This document shows positions 34,457-43,977 of a DNA stretch of 64,000 bases, piece by piece. This stretch comes from Puniceicoccaceae bacterium Marseille-Q1082 (GTDB lineage Bacteria > Verrucomicrobiota > Verrucomicrobiia > Opitutales > Intestinicryptomonadaceae), in the NCBI GenBank assembly GCA_904424815.1, contig CAJGBI010000002.1:788974-852973 (forward strand). Reading direction: 5' to 3'. The translations under genes were made by a program, and so were the position numbers. A model generated the notes under the pieces. It was not told the DNA's origin and did no database searches. It saw only the letters and a list, made by a program, of their open reading frames with translations. Position 1 is the stretch's first letter; every line of letters starts with the position of its first letter.

Positions 34457-35940
34457 GCGGAAATCCCGGCAGATTCGACGACTTCAAATACGCCACGCGC
34501 GTGCGCGCCCTCAACCTGTGGGTACAGATAGCGCTGGGGGCGGCGCTGTTCGCGGGGCTGAACTTTCTCGCCGCCCGCCACTACGCGAATTTCGACCTAT
34601 CCCGAGACGGCGCCCATTCGCTCTCCCCCGAGAGCGTAGCGTACGTCAAGGGCCTCAAAGAGCCCGTTGAAATCTACGCTGTGTTCGGCCCCGATTCCGA
34701 AAACCCCGAAGCCGCCCGCGCGCGGCGCGATCTGCGCACGCTGTTTTCGCAGTACGAATACCTTTCCGAAAAGCACGCGCCCGTGAAGGCGCGCTTCGTG
34801 CAGGCGCACATCGAAAGCGCGCGCGCCGAGGCGCTCGCCCGCAGGTTCGGAAGCGACATCGAGGACATGGCTATCGTCGCGTGCGGGCAGAAGTTCAAAA
34901 AAATCCCGTTTTCGGACTTCTATTCTTCGGAGGAGGGCAAGCCGCCGAAATTCAGGGGCGAGCAGCTCGTCACTTCGGCGATTCTGAACGTTTCGAGGGG
35001 CGGCGAGCAGAAGGTTTATTTTTTGAAGGGGCACGGCGAAATGAGCGCCAAGGATTCGTCGCCGTCGCGCGGGCTTTCGGAGTTCGCCGCGGCGTTGAAG
35101 TCGCGCAACTATTCGGTAGAGGAGCTCGACTTGGGCGAGGCAAAGCAGGTGCCGCAGGACGCGGGGCTCGTCGTGATAGCGGGCGCCCAGGCGGCCTTTC
35201 TGCCGCGCGAGATAGACGAGCTGCGCAAATACCTTATCAACTCCAACGGCAGGGTTCTGATGTTGCTTTCGCTCGGGCCGCTCGGGGGGCTTGAAGACAT
35301 TTTGTTCGAGTGGGGGCTGATGAGCGACGACAAGCTCGTCCTCGATTCCAGCGGGGACTACGAGAGCTCGGCGGGCGACCTCATCGCGCGCAGCTTCCCT
35401 CAGACGCCGCACCCGATAGCCAAGTATCTCGTGGACATCGGAATGCCGGTGCAGTTCGGCTCCGTGCGCCCCGTCCGGCCCGACATGGGCGCTCCGCTCG
35501 ACGACTCCCTGAAAGTCGATCCGGTAATTTTGAGCGGCCCGACGAGCTGGGCGGAAACCTCCTACCGCCGCGCGGGGATCCAGCGGTACGACGACTCCGC
35601 CGACCTGCCCGGGCCGCTTCCGCTGGGAATAGCGGCGTCGAGGGTCGGCGGCAACGACCTCGGGCTGACGATACCCGGCGGCAGGCTCGTTGTATTCGGC
35701 GACGAGAATTTCGCGGCAAACAGCCGGTTCAACAGGCTCGGGAATTCCAAGCTCGCGGTCAACGCCGTAAACTGGATGTTTGACGAAAACTCAATGCTCA
35801 ACATACCCGCGCGCCAGCTCGAGTCGTATTCGCTGACGCTTTCCATGAACGAGATTGCCGGCCTCGGATGGCGCTTTATGGTTCTTCCGGCCGCGATATT
35901 GGCGATGTCGCTGTTCGTGTGGCTCGCGAGGAGAAACTGA
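34453..35940 (+). CDS. GldG-like ABC transporter auxiliary protein
   Basis: 495 residues. A cytoplasmic N-terminus, one TM helix (VQIALGAALFAGLNFLAA), a large periplasmic GldG/ABC-type-uncharacterised domain (DLSRDGAHSLSPESVAYVKGL; VYFLKGHGEMS; LVVIAGAQAAFLPREIDELRKY; GRLVVFGDENFAANS), and a C-terminal TM helix ending in WLARRN. The HSLSPES motif is characteristic of GldG. Overlaps the permease stop (ATGA). Confidence 0.88.
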   Translation: MSGNPGRFDDFKYATRVRALNLWVQIALGAALFAGLNFLAARHYANFDLSRDGAHSLSPESVAYVKGLKEPVEIYAVFGPDSENPEAARARRDLRTLFSQYEYLSEKHAPVKARFVQAHIESARAEALARRFGSDIEDMAIVACGQKFKKIPFSDFYSSEEGKPPKFRGEQLVTSAILNVSRGGEQKVYFLKGHGEMSAKDSSPSRGLSEFAAALKSRNYSVEELDLGEAKQVPQDAGLVVIAGAQAAFLPREIDELRKYLINSNGRVLMLLSLGPLGGLEDILFEWGLMSDDKLVLDSSGDYESSAGDLIARSFPQTPHPIAKYLVDIGMPVQFGSVRPVRPDMGAPLDDSLKVDPVILSGPTSWAETSYRRAGIQRYDDSADLPGPLPLGIAASRVGGNDLGLTIPGGRLVVFGDENFAANSRFNRLGNSKLAVNAVNWMFDENSMLNIPARQLESYSLTLSMNEIAGLGWRFMVLPAAILAMSLFVWLARRN

Positions 35941-35944
35941 CATT

Positions 35945-37822
35945 ATGAGGTTTAAATTCACGATTTTTCTGCTGGTTGCCAACCTTGCGCTGTTCGCGGC
36001 GATCTGGGGGCTCGAGCGCGACGCATCGCCCGACGCGCCGGAGCGCAGGGCAATGGCGCCGATCACCGTTCTCGAAATCGAGGGCAAGTCGGTCGAAAAG
36101 CCGAGGGTGCTGAGGCTTGAAAACAACAGGTGGCGCATAGTCTCTCCCATAGACTGGCCGGCAAATCTTTTTGCCGTAAACCGCATAATCAACCAGCTCG
36201 AATTCCTCGAAAAGGAGACGGGCTTTGCGGCGGCGGAGGCGATCAAGCGCGGCCACGGGCTCGCGGAGTACGGGCTCGACGACCCCGCGTACGTCTTCAA
36301 ATACGGCAACGGCGAAAAAATGTACTCTCTCAAAGTAGGCAAGGGCGCGCCCGTCGGCAACCGGATATACCTGTTCGACTCGCTCTCCGACAGGATAGTG
36401 GTTGTGGACAAGGAATTTGTGGACGGGCTGATAGTGGATATGGAGCGGCTGCGCAACCAGCTCGTGTTCGACATACCGCGCTTCGAGGTATCGGCGTTTT
36501 CGGTACGCCTGCCGATAGCGGCGTCGCCCGCCGACCCCAAGACGAATTTTTTGCGCGTGGGGCTGGTGCGCGACGGCGGCAAGTGGAAGATGGAGACCCC
36601 CATCGCCGCCGCCGCCGACCCGCGCGAGGTGGACGCATTTCTCGACGAGATATGCAGGGTCTGCGCGATGGGCTTCCCTCAGGATGCGACTCTTTCGGAG
36701 GCGGGCTTTGACGGCGGGACGCTGCCGGCGAGCGTGACATTGCAGGGCACCAACAGGAGGCAGGTGCTTCTGATAGGCTCCAAAACAAAGGACGGCGCGC
36801 AGGTGTACGCGAGGCTTGAAGACAACCCGACCCTCTTTACGCTCGACGCCGCGTTTCTAAAAAATCTCGAAAACCTCCAGACGAAACTGCGCGACAAGTC
36901 GTTCTTCCGCTTCGACGCCGAGCGCGCCACGGCTCTCGAAATCTCGAAGGGCGGCAGGACGGTGTCGTTCCACAAGCTCGCCGGCGGGCTTTGGGACGTT
37001 GTGGGGAACGCCGGCGGCAAAGGGGCTACCGCGAGCGCGGATCTGGCGGCGGTGAGCGACGTTCTCAACAAGCTTTCAAAAGTCAGGGCGCGGACTTTCG
37101 TGAGCGATTCCGCCGCGAATTTCTCCCAGTACGGGATAGGCCCCGACTGCCTGCGCATAACGGTCACGCGCGACGACGGAGGGTCGGACTCCATCCAGAT
37201 TGGCTCCGAGTACGACGACGCCGGAGAGCCTCTGATGTACGCAAAGACCGGATCGGGAAGCGCGGTTTACGGAATAAGCAAAGAGCTCGCCGCGGCGGCG
37301 TCCACCGACTTTTTAAAATACCGCTCCAAGGCTCTCTGGTCGCTGCCGGCGGCCGCCGAAATTTCTTCCGTCAAAATCGCGCGGCTGCCGGATTCTGCGG
37401 CGGTTTTCGAAGTCCGCTCGTCGGGGGCGGCGACCGTCGCGGACGCCATTAAAAAGCTTCCCCCGCGGGACGCCGAGGCGGCGCGCGCCCTTGTCGCCGC
37501 CGCAAAGTCGTTTTCGGTTTCGGAATATCTGCCGCAAAAGTTTTCCGCCGACGGCGTTTCGGCGGGCGGCAAGAAACTGCCGTGGGCGTATTCGGTTTCG
37601 TTTTCGGCGGATCTGCCCGGGGCGGATGCGGCGTCGGTCAAAACTCGGGAGATTTTCCTGACCGAGCGCGTGGGGGGAACCAGGCAGTACGGCGGATCCA
37701 GATCCGACGACGCGGTGTTCGTGCCCTCGCAAGACTTTATAGACGCCGCGTTTGAAATCGTCTCGAAGCGCTCCGAGCCCTCCGAACTCAAAAAGGACCC
37801 GCCGGTTCCGCCGTCGGAATAA
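35945..37822 (+). CDS. DUF4340 domain-containing protein
   Basis: A 625-residue protein with one N-terminal TM helix (FTIFLLVANLALFAAIWGL) and repeated beta-rich DUF4340 units, for example LRLENNRWRIVSPIDWPAN ... AEYGLDDPAYVFKYG and FSQYGIGPDCLRITVTRDDG. Each unit has the W-R/K-hydrophobic-P and YGL-DxP pattern of the family. The protein is probably periplasmic, anchored next to the ABC complex; the biochemical role is unknown. Starts 4 nt after the GldG-like gene. Confidence 0.85.
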   Translation: MRFKFTIFLLVANLALFAAIWGLERDASPDAPERRAMAPITVLEIEGKSVEKPRVLRLENNRWRIVSPIDWPANLFAVNRIINQLEFLEKETGFAAAEAIKRGHGLAEYGLDDPAYVFKYGNGEKMYSLKVGKGAPVGNRIYLFDSLSDRIVVVDKEFVDGLIVDMERLRNQLVFDIPRFEVSAFSVRLPIAASPADPKTNFLRVGLVRDGGKWKMETPIAAAADPREVDAFLDEICRVCAMGFPQDATLSEAGFDGGTLPASVTLQGTNRRQVLLIGSKTKDGAQVYARLEDNPTLFTLDAAFLKNLENLQTKLRDKSFFRFDAERATALEISKGGRTVSFHKLAGGLWDVVGNAGGKGATASADLAAVSDVLNKLSKVRARTFVSDSAANFSQYGIGPDCLRITVTRDDGGSDSIQIGSEYDDAGEPLMYAKTGSGSAVYGISKELAAAASTDFLKYRSKALWSLPAAAEISSVKIARLPDSAAVFEVRSSGAATVADAIKKLPPRDAEAARALVAAAKSFSVSEYLPQKFSADGVSAGGKKLPWAYSVSFSADLPGADAASVKTREIFLTERVGGTRQYGGSRSDDAVFVPSQDFIDAAFEIVSKRSEPSELKKDPPVPPSE

Positions 37823-37824
37823 AC

Positions 37825-40665
37825 TTGGAAAAGCGCCCGACAACGCCCTTTGCCAAGCGCGCCCGGGACGCCTTCCGGAGGGCGCTTTATCCGCTGAATT
37901 TTCTGTTGTCGCTCATGTTGGTCGCCCAGGCGCTCGCGTTTTACGCGCTGCGCAAGAGGGAGTTTCCTCTGCCGGATTTCGCCAACGCAGCCGTCGCGCG
38001 CGCGGCGTTGGCGGCGGGCTTCGACCTGCGCTATTCCGGCGCGTCCGTGTCGGTGGACGGGCGGGTGCGGATATACGGCGTCACGCTGCGCGCGGAGGGC
38101 ACGCCGTCGCCCTTCTTTTCCGCTGAGAGGATAGACGCCTCGTTTTGGCCCATAAGGCTTCTGAACGGGGACGCCTCCCCGCGCGACATTCGGGTTTACG
38201 GGGGCGCCCTCGGCGACACCGTGCGCGGCGTTGCCGATGCTCCGGCGGTTTCGCACATATATCTGAGCGCTTCCAAAACCGGCCGATGGTGGCGCGTAGA
38301 GTCGGCGTACTTCAAGATAGCGTCCCTCACGGCGGCGGTGTCGGCGGATGTTTCGGACAATTTTTCCGCCGAGGAGTTTTTGCGCAGGAACGGCGTGGAT
38401 ATGCCTTCCGGCGGCGCCGGCGCGGGCTCGGGCGGAGGAATCGCCGACAGGATAAACTCGGCGGTCGCCGCGGCGGAAAAGTATTCCAAATATCTCGAAA
38501 TTTTCTCCTCGCCCGTGTGCTCGGCAGACCTCTTTTTGTCCGGAGCGGAGTCGAGCAAGGGCAGGCTGATTTTCTACTCCGAGTCCGCGGCGTTTCCCGC
38601 CAAGCCCGGGGAGGCGCGTTTTGAGAACCTGCGGCTCTCCCTGCGGTACGACGGCGGAAAAATATCCGACGGGCTGTCCGTGGGGATCCGCGCCGAAAAG
38701 TTTTCATGCGGCGCCCTTCCGCAGTGCGGCAACATTTCGGCTTCGGCAAACCTGCTGGCGGGCGGCGGGTCTTTTGCGCTCTCCAATGTCTACGTTTCCG
38801 CCGGCAATATAGAGTATGAAGGTTTCAGGCTGGACAACGTGTCCATGCGCAAGGACTATTTCGACGAAGAGTCGGCGGGGGATGGTTGGGAGGCTTTCGC
38901 CGCGTTCGACGACTACCGCTTCGGGGCGAATTTTTCGTTGGACGAGTCAATGCGCCTCGCCGCCGAGTTTTCGGGCTCTCTCGATCCGAAAATTTTTACG
39001 GGGCACAAGTCTCTGGCGGGGATACGCGAACTTCAGGATTTCGAGTTCAAGCGCGGTCTTTCGCTGAAAGGCTCCGCAAAGTGCGATTTCTCGGGCTCGA
39101 AGTTTAGCGCCGATGCCGATTTTGAGGCGTCCGACTGCTCGGTAATGGGCATTCCCGTCCGCCGCGCGGCGGGCAGGGTGGAGTTCGATTCATCGTCCGG
39201 CGTGATAGACGCCTCAAAGCTTGAGGTCCAGTCGGTAGAGGGCTGGAAGGCGTCGGGAAGATTCGTCCAAAACCTGAAGGACATGCGCTATAAAATATAC
39301 GTCGACGGCTCGATACGCCCGATGGCGATAGCGCATTTTATGGCGCCGTGGTGGTCGAGGGTTTTCAAGTCGTTCGAGTGGGCGAAGGAGGGCTCTTTCC
39401 CGAGGGCGGACTTTTTTGTCGAGGGCAAATGGGGCAGCCCCGAGTTCATATGGTGTTACGGCAGGGCGCAGGGCGGGGACGCCGTCTACAACGGCTCGAA
39501 GTTCGACGAGTTTTCGCTCAACGTGTGGGTCAACCCCTCGCGCATTTCGCTTTACGACATACGCCTTCGCGCGCAAAACCGCAACGCGCACGGAAACGTC
39601 CAGTGGCTTTACGGCAAGGACGGCCTCACGACTTTCGACAGGCAGACTCTCTTTCTCGTTTCGGGGCTGTCCTCCGAAGAGCTCGTGTCGCTCGGCGGCG
39701 GCGACGTGCGGGACGTGTTTGAGGTCGTGAAGTTCGCGGAGCCCCCGCAGCTCACGGTGGGGGGGCTGATGCGCAATCCACATAACAATCCCGGCGCGCT
39801 TCCGGACGTCTTCAACGTTTCGGGTTTTGCCCCGGGCGACACGCATATCGAAACGGCGGTTTTGAAAAACCTCAGGTTTTCGGCAAGGAGCGACAAGGCG
39901 ACGACCCGCGTAGACGACGCTTCCTTCGATTTTTGCGGCGGCCACGCCGACGGGGGCATTACCATAAAAAAAGAAAACGGAAAAACGCTCTTTGAAGCGT
40001 CGGCGATAGCCGAAAAAATGAACCAGGCGGAATTTACCGAATTTTTGATATCGCTCGACCCGTCGAAGGAATCCGGAGAATCCGAGCCTTCCGACGGCGC
40101 CGGCGGAACCGCTTCAACCGGCGCGGGGAGCTCCGCGTCCGGTTTTCTTGATGGCGGCGAGAGCGGGGTGGTGGACTTGTCGCTCGAATTGAGCGGGGAC
40201 ATAGGCGACATAGCCCATTCAAAGGGTTCCGGTTTTGCGAGCCTCAGAAACCCGAACCTGATGCGCCTGAATTTGCTCGGCGCGCTCTCGCGGGCTTTTT
40301 CCGCGCTGAGGCTGCCGTTCGGGACTTTCGACATAACCTATGCCAACAGCCGAATTGAAATCGAGGACGGCAGCGTCGATTTCCCGAAGCTCGAAATGGG
40401 CGGAAACGTCATGCGCATACGCGGGGCTGCGTCTTACGACTTCGTGAACGACGACGTGGACGCTGCTATGCTGCTGTATCCCTTTGAAGGAATGAAGAGC
40501 GCGCTCATTTCCGGAATATCGACGCTCGTAAACCCAATATCGAGCGTGATACAGGTGACGGTAGACGGCAAAATTTCCGATCCCTCCGTCGGAATGCAGG
40601 TAAGGCCGCTTAACTTCATCCAGAGCGAATCCAAAATTCTCGAAAACATAAGGGATTCCCTCTAA
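37825..40665 (+). CDS. Large AsmA-like inner-membrane/periplasmic protein
   Basis: 946 residues. The start is TTG, 2 nt after the DUF4340 stop; no ATG is near and the TM helix (LNFLLSLMLVAQALAFYAL) begins about residue 24. The rest is long, repetitive, beta-rich sequence ending with an AsmA-like C-terminal block (FPKLEMGGNVMRIRGAASY; PISSVIQVTVDGKISDPSV). AsmA-like and DUF3971 proteins are repeating-beta-groove bridges that move phospholipids or assist the outer membrane, so a lipid-transfer role with the ABC system is possible. A Gly/Ser/Thr-rich linker lies near residue 760. Confidence 0.78.
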   Translation: MEKRPTTPFAKRARDAFRRALYPLNFLLSLMLVAQALAFYALRKREFPLPDFANAAVARAALAAGFDLRYSGASVSVDGRVRIYGVTLRAEGTPSPFFSAERIDASFWPIRLLNGDASPRDIRVYGGALGDTVRGVADAPAVSHIYLSASKTGRWWRVESAYFKIASLTAAVSADVSDNFSAEEFLRRNGVDMPSGGAGAGSGGGIADRINSAVAAAEKYSKYLEIFSSPVCSADLFLSGAESSKGRLIFYSESAAFPAKPGEARFENLRLSLRYDGGKISDGLSVGIRAEKFSCGALPQCGNISASANLLAGGGSFALSNVYVSAGNIEYEGFRLDNVSMRKDYFDEESAGDGWEAFAAFDDYRFGANFSLDESMRLAAEFSGSLDPKIFTGHKSLAGIRELQDFEFKRGLSLKGSAKCDFSGSKFSADADFEASDCSVMGIPVRRAAGRVEFDSSSGVIDASKLEVQSVEGWKASGRFVQNLKDMRYKIYVDGSIRPMAIAHFMAPWWSRVFKSFEWAKEGSFPRADFFVEGKWGSPEFIWCYGRAQGGDAVYNGSKFDEFSLNVWVNPSRISLYDIRLRAQNRNAHGNVQWLYGKDGLTTFDRQTLFLVSGLSSEELVSLGGGDVRDVFEVVKFAEPPQLTVGGLMRNPHNNPGALPDVFNVSGFAPGDTHIETAVLKNLRFSARSDKATTRVDDASFDFCGGHADGGITIKKENGKTLFEASAIAEKMNQAEFTEFLISLDPSKESGESEPSDGAGGTASTGAGSSASGFLDGGESGVVDLSLELSGDIGDIAHSKGSGFASLRNPNLMRLNLLGALSRAFSALRLPFGTFDITYANSRIEIEDGSVDFPKLEMGGNVMRIRGAASYDFVNDDVDAAMLLYPFEGMKSALISGISTLVNPISSVIQVTVDGKISDPSVGMQVRPLNFIQSESKILENIRDSL

Positions 40666-41293
40666 TTCTGCGGATTGGTGGGAGAGGAACTTTGCGGCTT
40701 TTGGCGCGTGCTTATCCGCGATCTGGAACGGGCGCCGTGGCAAATATCTTCTAAATATCCTGATTGTCTTGGCGGGATCGCGCTGGGGGGAGGGGAGTTG
40801 GGATTTCATGTAAAGCAAACCCGCCTTAAAACTTGAACGGTCGATAGCGGCGAAGTTTTCGGAAAAATCCTAAATATTGCGATAAAATGCCAAAAACTTT
40901 TTTTTAGATTTATGGTTGATATGGATATTGCCGCTGATTATGCACGGCCCCTTAAATATTAAAAATGAAAGGGAAACCCTTAGAGATGTCGCCTTTCACG
41001 CTTGTTTCCGGAGCTTTGACGGCGGACGGCGATAAAGCCGTATTTTCGATGGAAAATCGAGACTCTTCCTATGCTGCGGCATACGGAGGCTTCCTTATCG
41101 TCGCGCATGATTTGGGTGAAAGTTGTCACGCCGGCCGTCTTTTACGCCGAAACATTGGCGGTGGGCGAGTTTGAATCCGGATGGATACGCCTCCGGCTGT
41201 TCAATGCTTTTTATGGGCGGGGATTGGGGGCGGGAGAATTGCGCATGGAGCGGCAAAAAGCATATCAGAGAGCTTTATCTTTATAGGTACAAT
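40666..41293 (+). other. Long leader/intergenic region before the beta-helix PEP-CTERM gene
   Basis: About 630 nt without a convincing gene. A possible promoter is TTGATA (about 40915)-16-TTATGC, which would give a 5' leader of roughly 350 nt, in contrast to the very short leaders elsewhere. A small hairpin AAGGG-AAA-CCCTT lies near 40972. A 69-codon frame at 40965 has no recognisable family. Confidence 0.4.
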
Positions 41294-43945
41294 ATGAATA
41301 TTGAAAAGTTTTTCGCAATTGGAATATTTGCGCTGTCTGCGGGCGTTTCGCTCGCCGGCGACAGGCTGTTCGGAGACGGCTCCGTTGAAATTTCGGAGGG
41401 GATTGTGATAGATTCCTCCGCAGACGAAACGGGCGCCGAAATAGGAGCCGGCATTGCCGGCGGGGGATCGGAGGTCTCGGGCGACGGAGCTTCGTCAGAA
41501 TTGCCGTCTTCTGCGGTTACAATATCGGGGGGAACGGTCTACGGCATAGTGATGGGCGGTTCCTATGCAAAGGACGGCGCGACCGCAAAAATAACGGGAA
41601 ATTCCTCAGTCAATATGACGTCCGGGGACATCCTTTGCAAGAATCCCGACGACTCTCCTTATGATGCCGTTATATTGGGCGGCGGTTTTGCGTATAATGA
41701 CGGTTTCAAAGCCGCATCGGCGGAGGTCTACGGGAATTCCTCCGTAACCATAAGCGGAGGATACGCATATTACGCTGTGGGAGGCGCCGCATCCCAGGAT
41801 GGGGGCGCGGCGGCGGATTCCGTAGTGCGCGGGAGTTCTTCGCTCATTTTAAGCGGCGGAACGGTTGACTATGGAGCGTACGGTTCCGGATGGGCGCTCG
41901 GTTCAAACTCCAAGACCCAGACGCTTGGCGGCAGTTATGTCGAAGTCGTAAACGGGGCCAATGTCACATGGAACCTGTTAGGCGCGGGAGGCGCGTGGGG
42001 CGGAGGCGTTTCCGAAGTGAATGGCGGCACGCAAATCGTCATAGACGGCGGAAACGTGGGCGGATCGGTTCTCGGCGGCGGCGAAGCGCAAGGTGGATCC
42101 TGCGCGACAGTGACCGGAGGAACCAATGTCATTATGAAATCGGGAACTGCGAGATACTTGTACGGCGGGGGAGCGAATTGGGATTTGGAAGAAAGGCGCA
42201 CCGAGGTTTCCGTGGACACGGCAAAAATTTCCATTTCCGGCGGGGAAGTTGGAGCATATGTCGTCGGAGGCGGATATTTTTCAGATGTAAAGGGCGCGGC
42301 GAATATTGAAATGACCGGAGGAACCGTAAATGGAAATATTTACGGCGGCAGCGAGGGCGCCGGTTCAACCGGTTCCACGCTCGTAAGCATATCGGGAGGA
42401 ACGGTGAACGGGCGCGTATTCGGCGGAGGGTCCGGCGCGAACGCTTCCGTTGAGAATGGGACGAATGTGAAAATATCCGGCGGAGTCTCGATTTCCGAGG
42501 TATACGGCGGCGGAATTAACGGTTCGTTAGTCTCCGGAGGAACAAATGTTTCGGTAAACGGCGCGAATACGTATTACGTGATGGGCGGTTCCAGCGGAAA
42601 TTCGGAAATAAATGGCGGGACGGTTGTGGAAATAGAAAATTCGACTGTAAATACCGTCTACGGCGCCGGATGGGCTGAAAACGGCGCAAAGGAAAAAATT
42701 GAAGGCGGCACAAGCGTGCATATAGGCTCTGGCGTGAATTTTGCCGACGCCGAGTCAGCCGCAGTTTACGGCGGCGGTTGGGCTGACGGAGCGGGCTCCT
42801 CTTCCGAAATTTCCGGAGGAACGAAAGTGCTGGTGGAAGGCGGAAGCCCCCTGTCCGTATTTGGCGGCGGTTCAGTGGGCGGCGGCGCTCAATCCGTCGT
42901 GAACGGAGGCAGTGTCGCCGAGATAAACGGCGGAAAGATCTGGACGGCAAACGGCGGCGGATACGTTTATCAGGGCGGTTCCATTGTCACAAATGGAGAT
43001 ACCGTTCTCGAGGTGAACGCGGGCGAGGTCAGCCAAGCTTACGGCGGCGGCTGGATATATTCAAATGGAACTTCGGCAACAGACGTTATAAACGGAAATA
43101 CATATGTTAAAATAAACGGCGGCGCGATTACTGCGGATTTCGGCGACGGAATCGTCGTTGGCGGATCAATGGCCCAGGGAGGGGCCGTTGCGGAAATAAA
43201 AGGCAATGTCAGCGTCGAGATTTCCGGCGGGGCGAGCGTGGCGCAAAGCATTTACGGGGGCGGCTATTCGGCGGACGGCGCGAGCGCGTCTTCCGTTGGC
43301 GGCAATGTGTCTATTGTAGTTAAAGACGCATCTATTGGCGGCGACATATACGCGGGCGGATACGGAGCCGGATCAAGGGTATCCGGAGACGCCCGTGTGA
43401 ATTTCCAGGGAGATTCCTCCAAGCTCGCCTTTGCCGGTACCGTTTACGGGACTGGAGCAAACGGCTCGGAAATCGCCGGCGAAAGCGTAATCGCTTTCGG
43501 AGACGCCGAAAACGCTTTTTCCGGCGAATTTGCCGGAAAAATATCGGGATTTAAAACGCTGTCAGTCGAAAACTCCGAGACTAACGTCGCATTTGCGAAC
43601 GCATTTTCGGTCGATCTTTTGCAAGTCGCTTCGACTTCGCAAGCGCTTCTTGCGGAGGGCACCGTTTTCGACAGTTTAAATATCGTTTTCGATGATGATT
43701 TTTCCGACGGGGATGTTTTCAGTTTCGATTTGTCCGATATTTTTGGGGACAGCGCAACGATCGTAGAAAGCGCCATAACGTCTACGAGCGATTTCACGAT
43801 TACAAATTCGCTCGGCGAAATGTTTGCCGCGGACTATGTTGACGGAAATATAAACGTCGGGGCGGCAATTCCCGAACCATCGGAGGTTGCGGCGATGCTT
43901 GGCGCGCTTGCGCTCGCTTTGGCGGCGGCGCGCAGGAAGGCATAG
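41294..43945 (+). CDS. Giant beta-helix repeat protein with PEP-CTERM-type sorting tail
   Basis: 883 residues: signal peptide (MNIEKFFAIGIFALSAGVSLAG), then about 20 tandem repeats of 26-37 residues with consensus ISGGTVxxxVYGGGxxxGxxxxVxGGTxV (residues about 70-700), a less regular 150-residue domain rich in Asp/Ser, and AIPEPSEVAAMLG + hydrophobic helix + ARRKA at the end. The repeats should form a right-handed beta-helix. The tail is a PEP-CTERM/exosortase-type signal, implying processing and surface attachment. I begin at MNIEKFF because it opens the signal peptide. No exosortase is in the window. Convergent with the recombinase gene 32 nt downstream. Confidence 0.85.
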   Translation: MNIEKFFAIGIFALSAGVSLAGDRLFGDGSVEISEGIVIDSSADETGAEIGAGIAGGGSEVSGDGASSELPSSAVTISGGTVYGIVMGGSYAKDGATAKITGNSSVNMTSGDILCKNPDDSPYDAVILGGGFAYNDGFKAASAEVYGNSSVTISGGYAYYAVGGAASQDGGAAADSVVRGSSSLILSGGTVDYGAYGSGWALGSNSKTQTLGGSYVEVVNGANVTWNLLGAGGAWGGGVSEVNGGTQIVIDGGNVGGSVLGGGEAQGGSCATVTGGTNVIMKSGTARYLYGGGANWDLEERRTEVSVDTAKISISGGEVGAYVVGGGYFSDVKGAANIEMTGGTVNGNIYGGSEGAGSTGSTLVSISGGTVNGRVFGGGSGANASVENGTNVKISGGVSISEVYGGGINGSLVSGGTNVSVNGANTYYVMGGSSGNSEINGGTVVEIENSTVNTVYGAGWAENGAKEKIEGGTSVHIGSGVNFADAESAAVYGGGWADGAGSSSEISGGTKVLVEGGSPLSVFGGGSVGGGAQSVVNGGSVAEINGGKIWTANGGGYVYQGGSIVTNGDTVLEVNAGEVSQAYGGGWIYSNGTSATDVINGNTYVKINGGAITADFGDGIVVGGSMAQGGAVAEIKGNVSVEISGGASVAQSIYGGGYSADGASASSVGGNVSIVVKDASIGGDIYAGGYGAGSRVSGDARVNFQGDSSKLAFAGTVYGTGANGSEIAGESVIAFGDAENAFSGEFAGKISGFKTLSVENSETNVAFANAFSVDLLQVASTSQALLAEGTVFDSLNIVFDDDFSDGDVFSFDLSDIFGDSATIVESAITSTSDFTITNSLGEMFAADYVDGNINVGAAIPEPSEVAAMLGALALALAAARRKA

Positions 43946-43977
43946 TTTAGCCGCTTGGGGAACTTGTTATCCGGCTC

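Noticed and set aside
40965-41174. Small frame of 69 codons before the beta-helix gene
   Set aside because: No ribosome binding site, promoter or family resemblance; kept only as part of the leader description.
41294-43945. CRISPR-like repeat array
   Set aside because: The periodicity is at protein level with variable unit length and open reading frame; DNA units are not identical and there are no unique spacers of constant size.
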